Origin: UBA7672 sp030824255
GTDB lineage: Bacteria > Pseudomonadota > Alphaproteobacteria > Caulobacterales > Hyphomonadaceae
DNA length: 64,000 nucleotides
NCBI GenBank assembly: GCA_942493305.1
Contig: OW818686.1
Coordinates: forward strand, 3,410,001 to 3,474,000
Direction of reading: 5' to 3'
The position numbers and the translations under genes are program-made. The first letter of the stretch is position 1, and each line of letters opens with the position of its first letter. A model generated the notes under the pieces. That model was not told where the DNA came from. It saw only the letters and a program-made list of their open reading frames with translations, and did no database searches. Shown here piece by piece: positions 26,401 to 34,708 of this stretch.

Positions 26401-26870
26401 TCGACACGCACGAGGTGGCGGACGAGTGGTCCCCCCAGATCGATATCGGCGCAGCCGTGCTGATCCCGGAAGCCTATGTCGAAGACCTGTCGACGCGCCT
26501 GTCGCTTTACCGGCGACTGGCGGACCTGCAGACGGATCAGGAGCGCGAAGCATTCGCCGCCGAGTTGATCGACCGGTTCGGTCCGCTGCCGGAGGAAACG
26601 AAACAGCTGCTGGAAATCACGGCTGTGAAAATCCTCTGCAAACGACTGGGCGTCGCGAAGGTGTCGGCGGGACCAAAAGGCGCGCTGTTGGCGTTCCGCG
26701 ATAACGCGCCGCTGGATGGCGCAAAGCTCATCGCCTATGTGCAGAAACAGCCGAACCGGCTCAAACTGCGGCCGGACATGAAGCTGGTTCTCAGCGGCAC
26801 ATGGCCCGATGCGCCGGGCAGGCTAGCGGGCGTGAAGAGCCTGCTGCGGGATATGAGTGGACTGCTTTAG
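23415..26870 (+). CDS. mfd: Transcription-repair coupling factor
   Basis: A 1151-residue Mfd, the DNA translocase that removes stalled RNA polymerase and recruits UvrA. Domains in order: UvrB-like N-terminus (GYGRASTVREPGEYSIRGG, about 155-175), the RNA polymerase interaction domain (HVEHGVGRYEG, about 490-500), a RecG-like helicase with Walker A GDVGFGKT (about 632-639) and DEEQ (733-736), ESGIDIPRANTL, and a C-terminal TRCF domain (about 980-1090). The start at 23415 gives a normal family N-terminus, with GTGAGAT upstream; an ATG at 23343 would add 24 unlikely residues. Confidence 0.95.
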   Translation: MRVWDTLAKQTKPVRVYEAPFIADVRLIAETAQKRRGASLYIAKDDRYALMAVAAAKFFAPLLEVIHLPAWDCLPYDRVSPSPAIAAARCAALARLASRNVGSPPALVVTTASSVVQRVPPRSHMGLAAFVARVGETIMPDRIRGYLDINGYGRASTVREPGEYSIRGGIVDIFPAGLPEPVRLDFFGDDLETAKYFDPETQRSTVDLKEIVLAPVSEIDFSDNALSLLRRNFLSEFGSPGGDPTYEAARERIRRQGVEQWLPLFYENMETLFDYLGANALIGLDAAAAEATSERLAQAGEYYEARKQAATASGTIQHVLLPEKLYLTAQELGDALTARATATFTSQNAPEKADALIGRAKQGRNFAAERSNPDTNLFDAVVRHVRERQAANKKVIVAAWSPGSASRLVGILDDHGIPNAKTVGSWPEVIKGQVAVAEIAVEAGFEDDDLVIISEQDMLGDKLARPRKRKSSAAVIAEAAALSTGDLIVHVEHGVGRYEGLKTVTVNLAPHDCLELIYAGGDKILLPVENVELISRYGAESGEGALDKLGGAGWQTRKARAKKKIMDMADELIRLAAERELKTAPKADGADGIFREFAARFPYEETDDQLSAIDDVIKDLTSGKPMDRLICGDVGFGKTEVALRAAFLVAMSGLQVAIVAPTTLLARQHFQTFSERFAGWPIKVRHLSRFVTAKEANETKDQINSGECDVVVGTHALLGKGIDFKRLGMIVVDEEQRFGVKHKERLKELKADVHVLTLSATPIPRTLQMALTGIRDLSIIATPPVDRLAVRTYVVEFDPVTIREALLRERYRGGQSYFVAPKVADLPFLERYLREQVPEVSFLTAHGQMAATDLEDRMSAFYDGQADVLLSTTIVESGIDIPRANTLIVHRSDMFGLAQLYQLRGRVGRAKLRAYAYLTTPDAEKLTEGADKRLKVLQSLDSLGAGFMLASHDLDMRGGGNLLGDEQSGHVREVGVELYQQMLEDAVKALRSGESLDTHEVADEWSPQIDIGAAVLIPEAYVEDLSTRLSLYRRLADLQTDQEREAFAAELIDRFGPLPEETKQLLEITAVKILCKRLGVAKVSAGPKGALLAFRDNAPLDGAKLIAYVQKQPNRLKLRPDMKLVLSGTWPDAPGRLAGVKSLLRDMSGLL

Positions 26871-26880
26871 GGAGCCTATG

Positions 26881-27642
26881 ATGACCGGACGTGTTGCAGG
26901 ACGTGTAGCGCTGGTGACGGGGGCTTCCTCGGGCCTCGGCAAGCGCTTTGCGGAAGTGCTCGCCGCGGAGGGCGCCAAGGTGATCGTCGCTGCGCGCCGC
27001 AAGGAGCGGCTGGATGACCTGGCGGCCTCGCTCGGCGCGGACAACGCGCTCGCCGTTCAATGCGATGTGACGGACGAGGCGGCAGTGGTCGCCATGTTCG
27101 ACGCAGCCGAGGCGAAGTTTGGTACGGTCGATACAGTCATCAACAACGCCGGCATGACGCACGAGAAGAATGCGCTGACACAGGACATTGCCGAGTTCCG
27201 CAAGATCATGGACCTGAACGTGACATCGGTCTGGTGCGTGGCGCGCGAAGCGGCCCGCAGGCTGGTCAAAGCCGGCGCCGAGGTTTCCCCCCGTGGACGC
27301 ATCGTCAACATTGCCTCGATGGCGGGCCGGATCGTCATTCCGAACGTGTCGGCCTACAATGCGTCCAAGGCGGCATGCGCACACCTGACCCGTTCTCTCG
27401 CCCGCGAGTGGGCGCGCTACGGCATCAACGTGAACGGCCTGTCGCCGGGCTATGTCGAAACGGAGCTCACGGCTGATTGGCTGCATGGCGATGGCGGACA
27501 GAAATACCTGCAGAAGTTTCCGCGCCGCCGCGTGATGGACGAAACCTCGCTGGACGAAGCGCTGCTGTTCCTGTGCTCGGACGCTTCCAGATACGTCACC
27601 GGCACAGATGTGCTGGTCGACGACGCGCAGAGCCTGGCTTAG
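26881..27642 (+). CDS. Short-chain dehydrogenase/reductase
   Basis: A 253-residue classical SDR. The nucleotide-binding motif is TGASSGLG (13-20), NNAG is at 88-91, and the catalytic residues are Ser146, Tyr159 and Lys163 (YNASK). Arg39-Arg40 after the second strand suggests NADP(H) preference. The C-terminus VTGTDVLVDDAQSLA is typical. Two adjacent ATG codons (26878, 26881) follow the mfd stop; the second is placed better relative to AGGGAG. The gene lies 10 bp after mfd, so it is probably read through from it. The substrate is unknown. Confidence 0.88.
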   Translation: MTGRVAGRVALVTGASSGLGKRFAEVLAAEGAKVIVAARRKERLDDLAASLGADNALAVQCDVTDEAAVVAMFDAAEAKFGTVDTVINNAGMTHEKNALTQDIAEFRKIMDLNVTSVWCVAREAARRLVKAGAEVSPRGRIVNIASMAGRIVIPNVSAYNASKAACAHLTRSLAREWARYGINVNGLSPGYVETELTADWLHGDGGQKYLQKFPRRRVMDETSLDEALLFLCSDASRYVTGTDVLVDDAQSLA

Positions 27643-27654
27643 GGGCCAAACGCT

Positions 27655-28011
27655 TCAAGTCGGCTGGCGCAGGGTTTTCTCCATCGCCTTGCCTTTGGCG
27701 AGTTCGTCCACCAGCTTGTCAAGGTAGCGGATATTCTGCATCAGCTTGTCCTCGATTTCCTGGACCTTGACCCCACATACAACGCCGGTGATCAGGCTGC
27801 GCGCGGGGTTTAGCTTGGGGGCCGTTGCGAAGAACGCCTCGAAAGTCGTCCTCTTGCTGATCTGCGCCGCCAGCCCCTTCTGGGTGTAGCCGGTCAGCCA
27901 GCGGATCACCTTATCAACCTCCGCCTGAGTGCGTCCTTTCCGCTCCACCTTGGCGACGTAGAGCAAATAAACACTGGCAAAGCTCATCGAATAGATCCGG
28001 TGTTTCGTCAT
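27655..28011 (-). CDS. DUF2200 family protein
   Basis: A 118-residue protein whose N-terminus MTKHRIYSMSFASVYLLYV and following KVERKGRTQAEVDKVIRWLTGY match the DUF2200 family, which has no established function. No signal peptide or clear membrane segment is present; the C-terminal third is helical and charged. The start at 28011 has GGAGG 8 nt upstream, and the longer frame to 28182 is Pro/Ala-rich noise. It converges with the SDR gene and is divergent from the TIR genes. Confidence 0.8.
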   Translation of the reverse strand: MTKHRIYSMSFASVYLLYVAKVERKGRTQAEVDKVIRWLTGYTQKGLAAQISKRTTFEAFFATAPKLNPARSLITGVVCGVKVQEIEDKLMQNIRYLDKLVDELAKGKAMEKTLRQPT

Positions 28012-28144
28012 GGCGCGGCCTCCGGCGAGGGAGCGCATGCTTGTACGGGACGCAGCCATGGGCAATATCGCGGGACCAACGATGGCTTGAGTTGCCGGAC
28101 CGGGCGAAACCGGGCAATTCTCTGGCGGTGGGCGCCTGGGCGTC

Positions 28145-30187
28145 ATGGCGTGGGGCGGGGCGTTGGCCGGGGACATCTTCATCAGTTATCGCCGCTCGGA
28201 TCAGGCGAAGGCCGAGCTGCTGCATCGCTTGCTGGCTGAACGCGGCGTGGATGCTTGGTATGACGCGCTGCTGAAGGCGGGCGAGGACTGGCGAACGAAG
28301 ACGGCGCAGGCGCTGGTGGATGCGCCGGTGTTCGTGCTGCTGTTCTCGAAGAATGCCGCCCAGAGCGACGACATCATCAAGGAACTTTCCGCGGCGACCT
28401 TCCAGAAGAAGACTGTCATCCCCGTGCGGATCGAGGACATTCATCCGGAGGGGGCGTTCCTCTACGAACTGGCAAGCCGGAACTGGTTCGACGCGTTCAA
28501 TAACACCGAGGCGCGGCTTGCCGTGTTGGCGGACCAACTGGCGGGGTTGGTGCATGGCGGCGCCGAGGCCAGGGCGGCCGCCGCGAAGCTTGGCGCCGCA
28601 GTGCCGCTGCCGCGAATGAAGGAGAAACGGCGCGGCTGGGTTCCGGTGAGCATTGCGGCGATCGTCGCTTCGGCGGTGGTGGCGATCGTGTGGTCCGGCA
28701 TGAACTCGCCGGACGGAGATGGCCCGGCTTCGCGCAACGCCTTTGAACGGGTGGCGTTCTTCGGGTTCAAGGCGACCGATGATGACGCCACGGCCAACTC
28801 AATGGCGGGATCGGCAACCGATGAGGGATTCCGTGTCCTGCGCGAACTGAAGCTCGACGTAGCCCCGCGGGATGACACGGCGGACGCCCAGGACGTTGTG
28901 CGGCTGGAACGCGCGAAGGAGCTGGATGCACGTTTCGCCCTGAGTGGAGTCGTGCGGCACAAGGGCGATCAGGTTGAAGCGACCATTCGCCTTGAAGACG
29001 TTCGGTCGCGCGCGGCCCTGTGGGAGCAAACCCTCTCAGCGCCAGCTTCTGCACCCCTGCCAGCTGCGCTGGGCGCGGCGGTGGCCGGCGCAAAGGTTGT
29101 GCGGTGCATGACCAGTAACGAATTCGCCGAGGCGGCCAAGGTAAGCACGGCGGACGTGCCGCTTCTAGCCGATGCGTGCGGCTGGACGGCTTACGCCCCC
29201 TTGCTGCAGACTCTGCGGGAACTGGCGAAGCGCATGCCGGATGATCCGATCGTGCAGAGCCGTATCGTCCTTGTGCTGATGCGGCAGTACGACGAAGCAA
29301 CGCCGGCCACGCGGGCAACGCTGCTGGTGGATGCAAAATCCGCGGTTGCACAGGCGCAGGCGGAGGCGCCGGAAGGCTATGCTGTTGCGTCAGCGTTGGC
29401 TCAAGTCGCCATGACGGAGGGGCGGCCGCCTGCCGAGTGGATTGGCATGGCGGAGCTAGCCCTGCAGCGGACGCCGGACATCGACGAGAGTTACCATTAC
29501 GGACGCCTCAACGTAGTCATGGCGCAGGCAATGGCAATGGTAGGGCGCCTCAAGGATGCCAACCGTTATGGCGCGGCCGCGTATGGGTCGTATCCTGTCG
29601 AAGAGTACAACGGCTATACCTACGCGCTGGTGAATACCGTGTCGGGCGAGCCGGTTATCGAGAGGCTTTTCGAGAAGTTGCTGGAGCGTGACCCAAACGA
29701 TTGGGGGTGGGAGCTTGGTGTCGCCTCGGCGATCCTGATGAAGCGCAGCAATGTGAACGCGCTGATGGCGATGGCGCCGGTTACCGTGGGGGCTGACGGG
29801 GAGCAATGCTACCGGGACTTGCAAGCCGCAGTGGCTAAAGGTCCGGGCAATGTGCGGCGCGACGAGGTGAAGAAGATCGATGCGTGCCTGTTGGCATTCG
29901 ACAGCTGGCATATGAATACGGTGGCGATGGCGGCGCTCGGCGATGTGGATAGGGCTGTTGAGCTGCTGAGCGAGCCTGACTTTGTTCGCCTTTCGAATGT
30001 CGACTATTGGCCAACGCTGTTCTGGCCGGCGGCGCGGCCCCTGCGCGCAGATCCGCGCTTCATGCCGCTGATGGAAAAGTACGGGCTGGTTGACTACTGG
30101 AAGACGACGAACACGCAGCCGGACGTGTGCGCGACGGCCGAGGAGCGGGGTATACCGCTATGCATCGCACTGCGTGAGGCGAAGTAG
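28145..30187 (+). CDS. TIR domain protein with transmembrane segment and TolB/TPR-like C-terminal domain (paralog 1)
   Basis: A 680-residue protein. Residues 9-137 form a TIR domain: IFISYRRSDQAKAELLHRLL, AWYDALLKAGEDW, VFVLLFSKNA and the IIKELSAA helix with Glu80, which aligns with the catalytic glutamate of NAD-cleaving TIRs. One membrane segment spans about 165-184. The remaining about 490 residues should lie in the periplasm. They begin with a TolB-N/FlgO-like segment (ERVAFFGF and FALSGVVRHKGDQVEATIRL), continue as TPR-like helices, and end DPRFMPLMEKYGLVDYWK, a tail seen in TPR-type adenylate cyclases and CadC-like regulators. The ATG at 28145 has no clear Shine-Dalgarno; a TTG at 28163 would give the same N-terminus as the paralog. 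The enzymatic role is inferred. Confidence 0.75.
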   Translation: MAWGGALAGDIFISYRRSDQAKAELLHRLLAERGVDAWYDALLKAGEDWRTKTAQALVDAPVFVLLFSKNAAQSDDIIKELSAATFQKKTVIPVRIEDIHPEGAFLYELASRNWFDAFNNTEARLAVLADQLAGLVHGGAEARAAAAKLGAAVPLPRMKEKRRGWVPVSIAAIVASAVVAIVWSGMNSPDGDGPASRNAFERVAFFGFKATDDDATANSMAGSATDEGFRVLRELKLDVAPRDDTADAQDVVRLERAKELDARFALSGVVRHKGDQVEATIRLEDVRSRAALWEQTLSAPASAPLPAALGAAVAGAKVVRCMTSNEFAEAAKVSTADVPLLADACGWTAYAPLLQTLRELAKRMPDDPIVQSRIVLVLMRQYDEATPATRATLLVDAKSAVAQAQAEAPEGYAVASALAQVAMTEGRPPAEWIGMAELALQRTPDIDESYHYGRLNVVMAQAMAMVGRLKDANRYGAAAYGSYPVEEYNGYTYALVNTVSGEPVIERLFEKLLERDPNDWGWELGVASAILMKRSNVNALMAMAPVTVGADGEQCYRDLQAAVAKGPGNVRRDEVKKIDACLLAFDSWHMNTVAMAALGDVDRAVELLSEPDFVRLSNVDYWPTLFWPAARPLRADPRFMPLMEKYGLVDYWKTTNTQPDVCATAEERGIPLCIALREAK

Positions 30188-32214
30188 TGGCTGGCGAGAT
30201 CTTCATCAGCTACAGGCGCGTCGACCAGGCGAAAGCGGCGTTGCTGCATCGCCTGCTGAAGGAACGTGGCGTCGACGCGTGGTACGATGCGCTGCTCGAT
30301 GCCGGCGATGACTGGCGGGACAAGACGGCCCATGCGCTGGTGAGCGCGCCGATCTTCGTGCTGCTGTTCTCCAAGGCGGCGTCGGAGAGCAGCGACATCT
30401 CGAAGGAACTGGCCGCGGCGACCTTCCAGAAGAAGACGGTGATCCCGGTCAGGCTTGAGAACATCAATCCCGAAGGGGCATTTCTCTACGAGCTGGCGTC
30501 GCGCAACTGGGTGAACGCGTACGAGGACACTGAAGCGAAGCTGGCAGCGCTCGCCGATCGACTGGCCGAGCTGGTCAAAGGCGGGGCGAAGTCAGAGACT
30601 GCTGCAAGGAGCCTGGGCACAAACACAAATGCCATGCACGGGCCGACCAAACGGTTCGGGTGGTTCCAACCCTGGATGGCGTTCGCGGCGTTCGGGATGG
30701 TGATCGGGCTTGTGGCGGTGGTGGGCGGTCTGCTGCGCCAGCCGGATGGTGCCCCGCGACAGGACTCGTTCGAGCGGGTGGCGTTCTTCGGGTTTACTCC
30801 GGTGGGCGATGATCCGGCGGCGGTGAACGCCGCCAGCATGGCGACGGAAGAAACCTTCCGGATGCTGGAGTTGCTGCATGTTGAAACCGTGCCGCGCACC
30901 GAGACGATTGGCGCACAGGGCGGTTCCGAATTGCAGCGCGCCAGCGAACTGGGCGCGGGCTTTGCGCTCAATGGGGAGATCCGGCGTGAGGGCGGGTCGC
31001 TGAAGTCGGTTATCCGTCTGATGGACGTGTCGGCCCGGACCACGATTGCGCAGACGACCGGGGAGCGCAGCGCGGACAAGCCCGACCAGCTCGCCTACAC
31101 CAGCGCAGCCATCGCAGCAAAGTTTCCGCGGTGCGTGCTGTCCTTCGCCGCAAGCGATACGGGCGGCGCGTTGGATGAGGAAACTGTCGCCCTTATGGGC
31201 AAGGCCTGCGCGACCGACATCAATGGAGCATCGACCAGCTTCCGCGAGCTGATGCAGCGGCGGCCCGACAATTCGGCTGTGCCGGCGCAACTGGCGGAGT
31301 CGCTGGTATGGAAAGTCACACAGCTGCCACAGGCGCAGCGCGCCGCAACGCTGGCGGAGGCTGAGGCTGCTCTGAAGCGCGCCGAAGAGATGGCCCCCAA
31401 TGCGTACCACACTGCGATTGCTCGGCTATCGCTCGGCGTGGTGCGCCAGAAGCCGCCTGCCGAGTGGCTGCCGGTGCTTGAGGAGTCGCTCACACACGCG
31501 CCGTCTTCCGATCAGGTGGTGACCTATGCGCGAGCCAGCGCGTTAACCGGCCAGCAGCTTCTGGAGTTGGGCCGCATACAGGACGCAGCGCGCTACTTCT
31601 CGCTTGCTGTCATAAATGATCCGGCGATGTCGAACTGGGAGTACTATCAGGCCGTCGCGCGGGCAGCTTCCGGCCAGTATGGCGCCAAAGAGAGCCTGGA
31701 CCGGCTGGTTGAGACGCGTGTAGGCGGCTATTCGTGGGAGGTCGCCATGGCCGCCGCGATCTTCCTCGATGCGACCGATCCAGAGATCGTCTTTGCAGCA
31801 ACCCCGGCAGGCGCGAGGGAGGCCATACCCTGTTATCGCGAACTGATTGCGTCGCTTAAACTCACGAACCGGCTGGCGCGGCTGGCGGCGGCGAAGAAGG
31901 CTGACGTGTGCCTTACGTCCCTCGATAGCCCGCATGTGAACATCCAGGCGCAGTCGATGCTGGGCGATCTGGACCGGGCGTTCGCCATCGCCGATCGGCC
32001 AGACTTCACGGCCTTCATGTGGAATTACTGGTCGCCGTTGTTCCTGCCATCGACAAAGGCCATGCGCGCCGATCCGCGCTTCCTGCCAATGGTCGATAGG
32101 CTAGGTTTTGTGGACTACTGGGAGCAGACAAAGACAAAGCCGGACGTGTGCGAGACGCCGGACGAGCGCAAGATACAGTTGTGTCAGGCGCTGCAGGGGG
32201 ATACCCGGAATTGA
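30187..32214 (+). CDS. TIR domain protein with transmembrane segment and TolB/TPR-like C-terminal domain (paralog 2)
   Basis: A 675-residue paralog of the gene just upstream with the same order: TIR (about 3-131, EIFISYRRVDQAKAALLHRLL and KELAAATFQKKTVIPVR with Glu74), one membrane segment (about 160-182), a TolB/FlgO-like segment (ERVAFFGFTPVGDD, FALNGEIRREGGSLKSVIRL), TPR-like helices and the ending DPRFLPMVDRLGFVDYWE. The TIR parts are nearly identical by eye, while the C-terminal parts have drifted far more. It starts with GTG overlapping the upstream TAG by one base (TAGTG), so translation is coupled. The pair look like a tandem duplication whose sensing halves diverged. Confidence 0.78.
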   Translation: MAGEIFISYRRVDQAKAALLHRLLKERGVDAWYDALLDAGDDWRDKTAHALVSAPIFVLLFSKAASESSDISKELAAATFQKKTVIPVRLENINPEGAFLYELASRNWVNAYEDTEAKLAALADRLAELVKGGAKSETAARSLGTNTNAMHGPTKRFGWFQPWMAFAAFGMVIGLVAVVGGLLRQPDGAPRQDSFERVAFFGFTPVGDDPAAVNAASMATEETFRMLELLHVETVPRTETIGAQGGSELQRASELGAGFALNGEIRREGGSLKSVIRLMDVSARTTIAQTTGERSADKPDQLAYTSAAIAAKFPRCVLSFAASDTGGALDEETVALMGKACATDINGASTSFRELMQRRPDNSAVPAQLAESLVWKVTQLPQAQRAATLAEAEAALKRAEEMAPNAYHTAIARLSLGVVRQKPPAEWLPVLEESLTHAPSSDQVVTYARASALTGQQLLELGRIQDAARYFSLAVINDPAMSNWEYYQAVARAASGQYGAKESLDRLVETRVGGYSWEVAMAAAIFLDATDPEIVFAATPAGAREAIPCYRELIASLKLTNRLARLAAAKKADVCLTSLDSPHVNIQAQSMLGDLDRAFAIADRPDFTAFMWNYWSPLFLPSTKAMRADPRFLPMVDRLGFVDYWEQTKTKPDVCETPDERKIQLCQALQGDTRN

Positions 32215-32282
32215 CTTAGCCTTGGCAATGCGGAAGCTCTGCTGCAGGTTTGGTGGGGAAGATTCTTTCGAGGGGGTTTCAA

Positions 32283-32738
32283 TTGATCAAGACCGTTATC
32301 GCCGTTTCAGCGGCGCTGAGCCTGTGCGCGTGTGCGACCATCACACGAGGGACAACACAGGCGTTTGAAGTGAAAACGACACCGAGCGGCGCAGCCGTTT
32401 CGACATCGACGGGTCTGAACTGTCCGTCCACGCCGTGCGTGTTCGGTAACGTGCCGCGCAATTCCAATTTCGACGTGACCATCACCAAGCCAGGCTACAA
32501 GACGCACACGGCCAAGGTGACGAACACGACGTCTGGCGCTGGCGGCATGGGCATGGCCGGCAACGTGATTTTCGGCGGCATCATCGGTGCTGCGGTGGAC
32601 GGCACGAATGGCTCCATGCAGGACCTGACACCAAACCCGCTGGACGTGACGCTGGAAGCGCTTGACGGTTCAACACCAGCAGCCGCGCCGGCAACCGCCC
32701 CTGTGGCGGCGCTCGCAACATCTGGCGCCGGAAGCTGA
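32283..32738 (+). CDS. PEGA-like lipoprotein
   Basis: A 151-residue lipoprotein read from a TTG start, supported by GAGGGGG six bases upstream and by the signal peptide it creates (IKTVIAVSAALSLCAC, lipobox Cys17). A TTG at 32250 is the alternative. The mature part has a PEGA-like beta segment (VKTTPSGAAVST, then VTITKPGYKTHTAKV) and a Gly-rich hydrophobic stretch (GGMGMAGNVIFGGIIGAAVDG, split here by position 90-110) resembling a glycine-zipper. It ends in an Ala/Pro-rich tail. It follows tir2 by 68 bp on the same strand and may belong to that unit. Function unknown. Confidence 0.7.
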   Translation: MIKTVIAVSAALSLCACATITRGTTQAFEVKTTPSGAAVSTSTGLNCPSTPCVFGNVPRNSNFDVTITKPGYKTHTAKVTNTTSGAGGMGMAGNVIFGGIIGAAVDGTNGSMQDLTPNPLDVTLEALDGSTPAAAPATAPVAALATSGAGS

Positions 32739-32746
32739 TTTACTCC

Positions 32747-32773
32747 GTGACCCCGGCCTTGTGCCGGGGTCAC
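32747..32773. repeat. REP-like perfect palindrome
   Basis: A perfect 10-bp inverted repeat, GTGACCCCGG and CCGGGGTCAC, around a 7-base loop CCTTGTG, 8 bp after a stop codon. There is no T-run. The form resembles dispersed intergenic palindromes of alphaproteobacterial genomes, and it may also stop transcription. Confidence 0.5.
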
Positions 32774-32935
32774 GCTCCGGCTTTGACGCCGGTTCAGCTG
32801 CAATCCCACAATCGAGAATGTCAGAGGTCCGTCTTCAAAGGGCTTCATCGAGCGCTTGTCTGTCGACAGGGCAAGGCAGGCCCTCTACCGTTTGGGCGCG
32901 ACGTACGATCGTGATGTCTACGCTGCGGCGGGGGA

Positions 32936-34165
32936 ATGAACGTGCAAAAACTGTCGTGCGCGGCTTTTGCGGTGGCTCTGGCTGGCTGCAATCCGGCCGC
33001 GGAAAACACGCCGGCTGAAGCGGCGACACAGGCAGGCTCACCGTTTCTGTTCGTGTGGTCAGCTGACAAGGACAAGACTGAAAGCGATTTCATGACAGTC
33101 GTTGATCTGCGCGACGGCTCGACAACCTATGGTGATGTCGTCGCAACGCTTCCGATCGGCGCCGCCGGAACGATGCCGCATCACGTGGAGTACGAATTTC
33201 CCGAGGACGGCATGCTGTTCGCGGATGGCTGGGTCGCCAGCCTGACGTCGCTGATTGACCTGCGCGATCCGTTGCAGCCGAAGCTGGCGGCGCAGTTGAG
33301 GGATTTGGGTGAGTTCGCGTTTCCGCACAGCTATGCACGGCTCGACAATGGCAACGTGCTTGTGACGCTGCAGGGCATGAACGGCAAGTACGGCGCGCCG
33401 GGTGGTCTGGCTGAACTGACGCCGGACGGGACAGTGGTGCGGACAGCATCCGCCAAGTCGTCTGCGACGGCGGATGACCTTGTCTGGCCGTACAGCCTTG
33501 TCGTCGTGCCGGGCAAGGATCGCGCGGTTGTGTCTCTGGCAGAGATGGGAATGCCGGGCAGGCCGTGGGTCCCGACGAAGCAAGTGCAAGTGTGGTCTGT
33601 GTCGAACCTCAAGCTGCTCGGCACGGCAGACCTGCCGCCTTCAGGGCAGGGCGAACATCATCTCGATCCTGCCGAGCCGCGCGTGCTGGGCGACGGCACG
33701 GTTTACGTTGGGACGTTCTCCTGTGGGGTCTATCGCATGGATGGTGTGATCGAAGGCGCCCCCACAGCCACGTTCGTGCATGCGTTCCCAGGAGGGACGG
33801 AGGCACACAACGCGTGCGCCGTGCCTGTTGTCGTCGGGAACTACTATGTGCAGACCGTCCCGGAGATAAACGGTCTGATCTCCATTGATGTGTCGGATCC
33901 GATGGCGCCGGTCGAAGCGTCGCGCATTGTGTTCGACGAGAAGTTTCACATGGCGCACTGGATTGCAGCGGACCGGAAGTCAGACCGGCTCGTGGTGACC
34001 GGCAATGATCAGTCCTGGGCTTTGTTGGTGAAGCTTGATCCGGCAACGGGTGCGATGAAAATCGACGAGTCTCTTCCGGATGGGATCAACTTCGACCGTG
34101 CAGATTGGCCCCACGGCCAGACGGGCCCGGCGGTCGTACACGGCGCGCTGTTCGGCGGCGACTGA
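32936..34165 (+). CDS. Lipoprotein related to selenium-binding protein SBP56
   Basis: A 409-residue protein with a lipoprotein signal (lipobox LAGC, Cys18). The mature part looks like a beta-propeller of the selenium-binding protein/methanethiol oxidase family: MPHHVEYEFP, FPHSYARLDNGNVLVTLQG, a single Cys in TFSCGVYRMDG, FHMAHWIAADRKSDRLVVTG, and the end DWPHGQTGPAVVHGALF. In the family, histidines bind copper and a cysteine matters for oxidation of methanethiol; the matching His-rich segments are seen here. Similarity is from memory and distant, so the reaction is uncertain. It stands alone, after the REP-like palindrome and before ihfA. Confidence 0.55.
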   Translation: MNVQKLSCAAFAVALAGCNPAAENTPAEAATQAGSPFLFVWSADKDKTESDFMTVVDLRDGSTTYGDVVATLPIGAAGTMPHHVEYEFPEDGMLFADGWVASLTSLIDLRDPLQPKLAAQLRDLGEFAFPHSYARLDNGNVLVTLQGMNGKYGAPGGLAELTPDGTVVRTASAKSSATADDLVWPYSLVVVPGKDRAVVSLAEMGMPGRPWVPTKQVQVWSVSNLKLLGTADLPPSGQGEHHLDPAEPRVLGDGTVYVGTFSCGVYRMDGVIEGAPTATFVHAFPGGTEAHNACAVPVVVGNYYVQTVPEINGLISIDVSDPMAPVEASRIVFDEKFHMAHWIAADRKSDRLVVTGNDQSWALLVKLDPATGAMKIDESLPDGINFDRADWPHGQTGPAVVHGALFGGD

Positions 34166-34396
34166 GTCGCGCGCCAGGCGAGGAAGCGGCACGCAGATTG
34201 GCGGCTGAGGGCGACGGTCAGTGTCGATTCTCGATAAGGTCGTCGGATTCCGCGCTTATTCCTGTTGAATCCGGGCCGATTGCGCCAATCGCTAACAAGT
34301 CGTAAAGGGATGAAATTGTTCGGTATTTGACTCGGAAGGCCCTTAACATCCCGGATAGTCGGGGGTAGGTTTTCCAGACGCATCGGAGACGGCCCA

Positions 34397-34708
34397 GTGC
34401 CCGAGAACACACTGACGCGCGCAGATATCGTTGACCGCCTTGTTCAAAAGGTCGGGCTTACGAAGCAGGATTCCAGCAACTTCCTTGAGCGAGTGCTTGA
34501 GCTGGTCTGCTCTGAGCTCGAGAAGGACCAGGACGTGAAGTTTGCGCGCTTCGGCAATTTCGTGGTTCGCCGCAAGAAAGCCCGCGTCGGTCGGAATCCC
34601 AAGACCGGTGAAGAGGCTGCAATCTCCGCACGACGGGTGGTGTCGTTCAAACCTTCTCCGCTTCTGCGGCAGAGGGTCGAAGCAGCGATGACGACCCGGA
34701 GAGACTGA
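34397..34708 (+). CDS. ihfA: Integration host factor subunit alpha
   Basis: A 103-residue DNA-bending protein of the HU/IHF family. It has the dimerisation helices (TRADIVDRLVQKVGLTKQDS), the FGNFVVRRKKARVGRNPKTGEE beta-arm segment with the intercalating proline, and the C-terminal helix. It starts with GTG, with GGAGACGG upstream. The TGA stop overlaps the following merR ATG (ATGA). This ihfA-merR linkage is common in alphaproteobacteria. Confidence 0.92.
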   Translation: MPENTLTRADIVDRLVQKVGLTKQDSSNFLERVLELVCSELEKDQDVKFARFGNFVVRRKKARVGRNPKTGEEAAISARRVVSFKPSPLLRQRVEAAMTTRRD

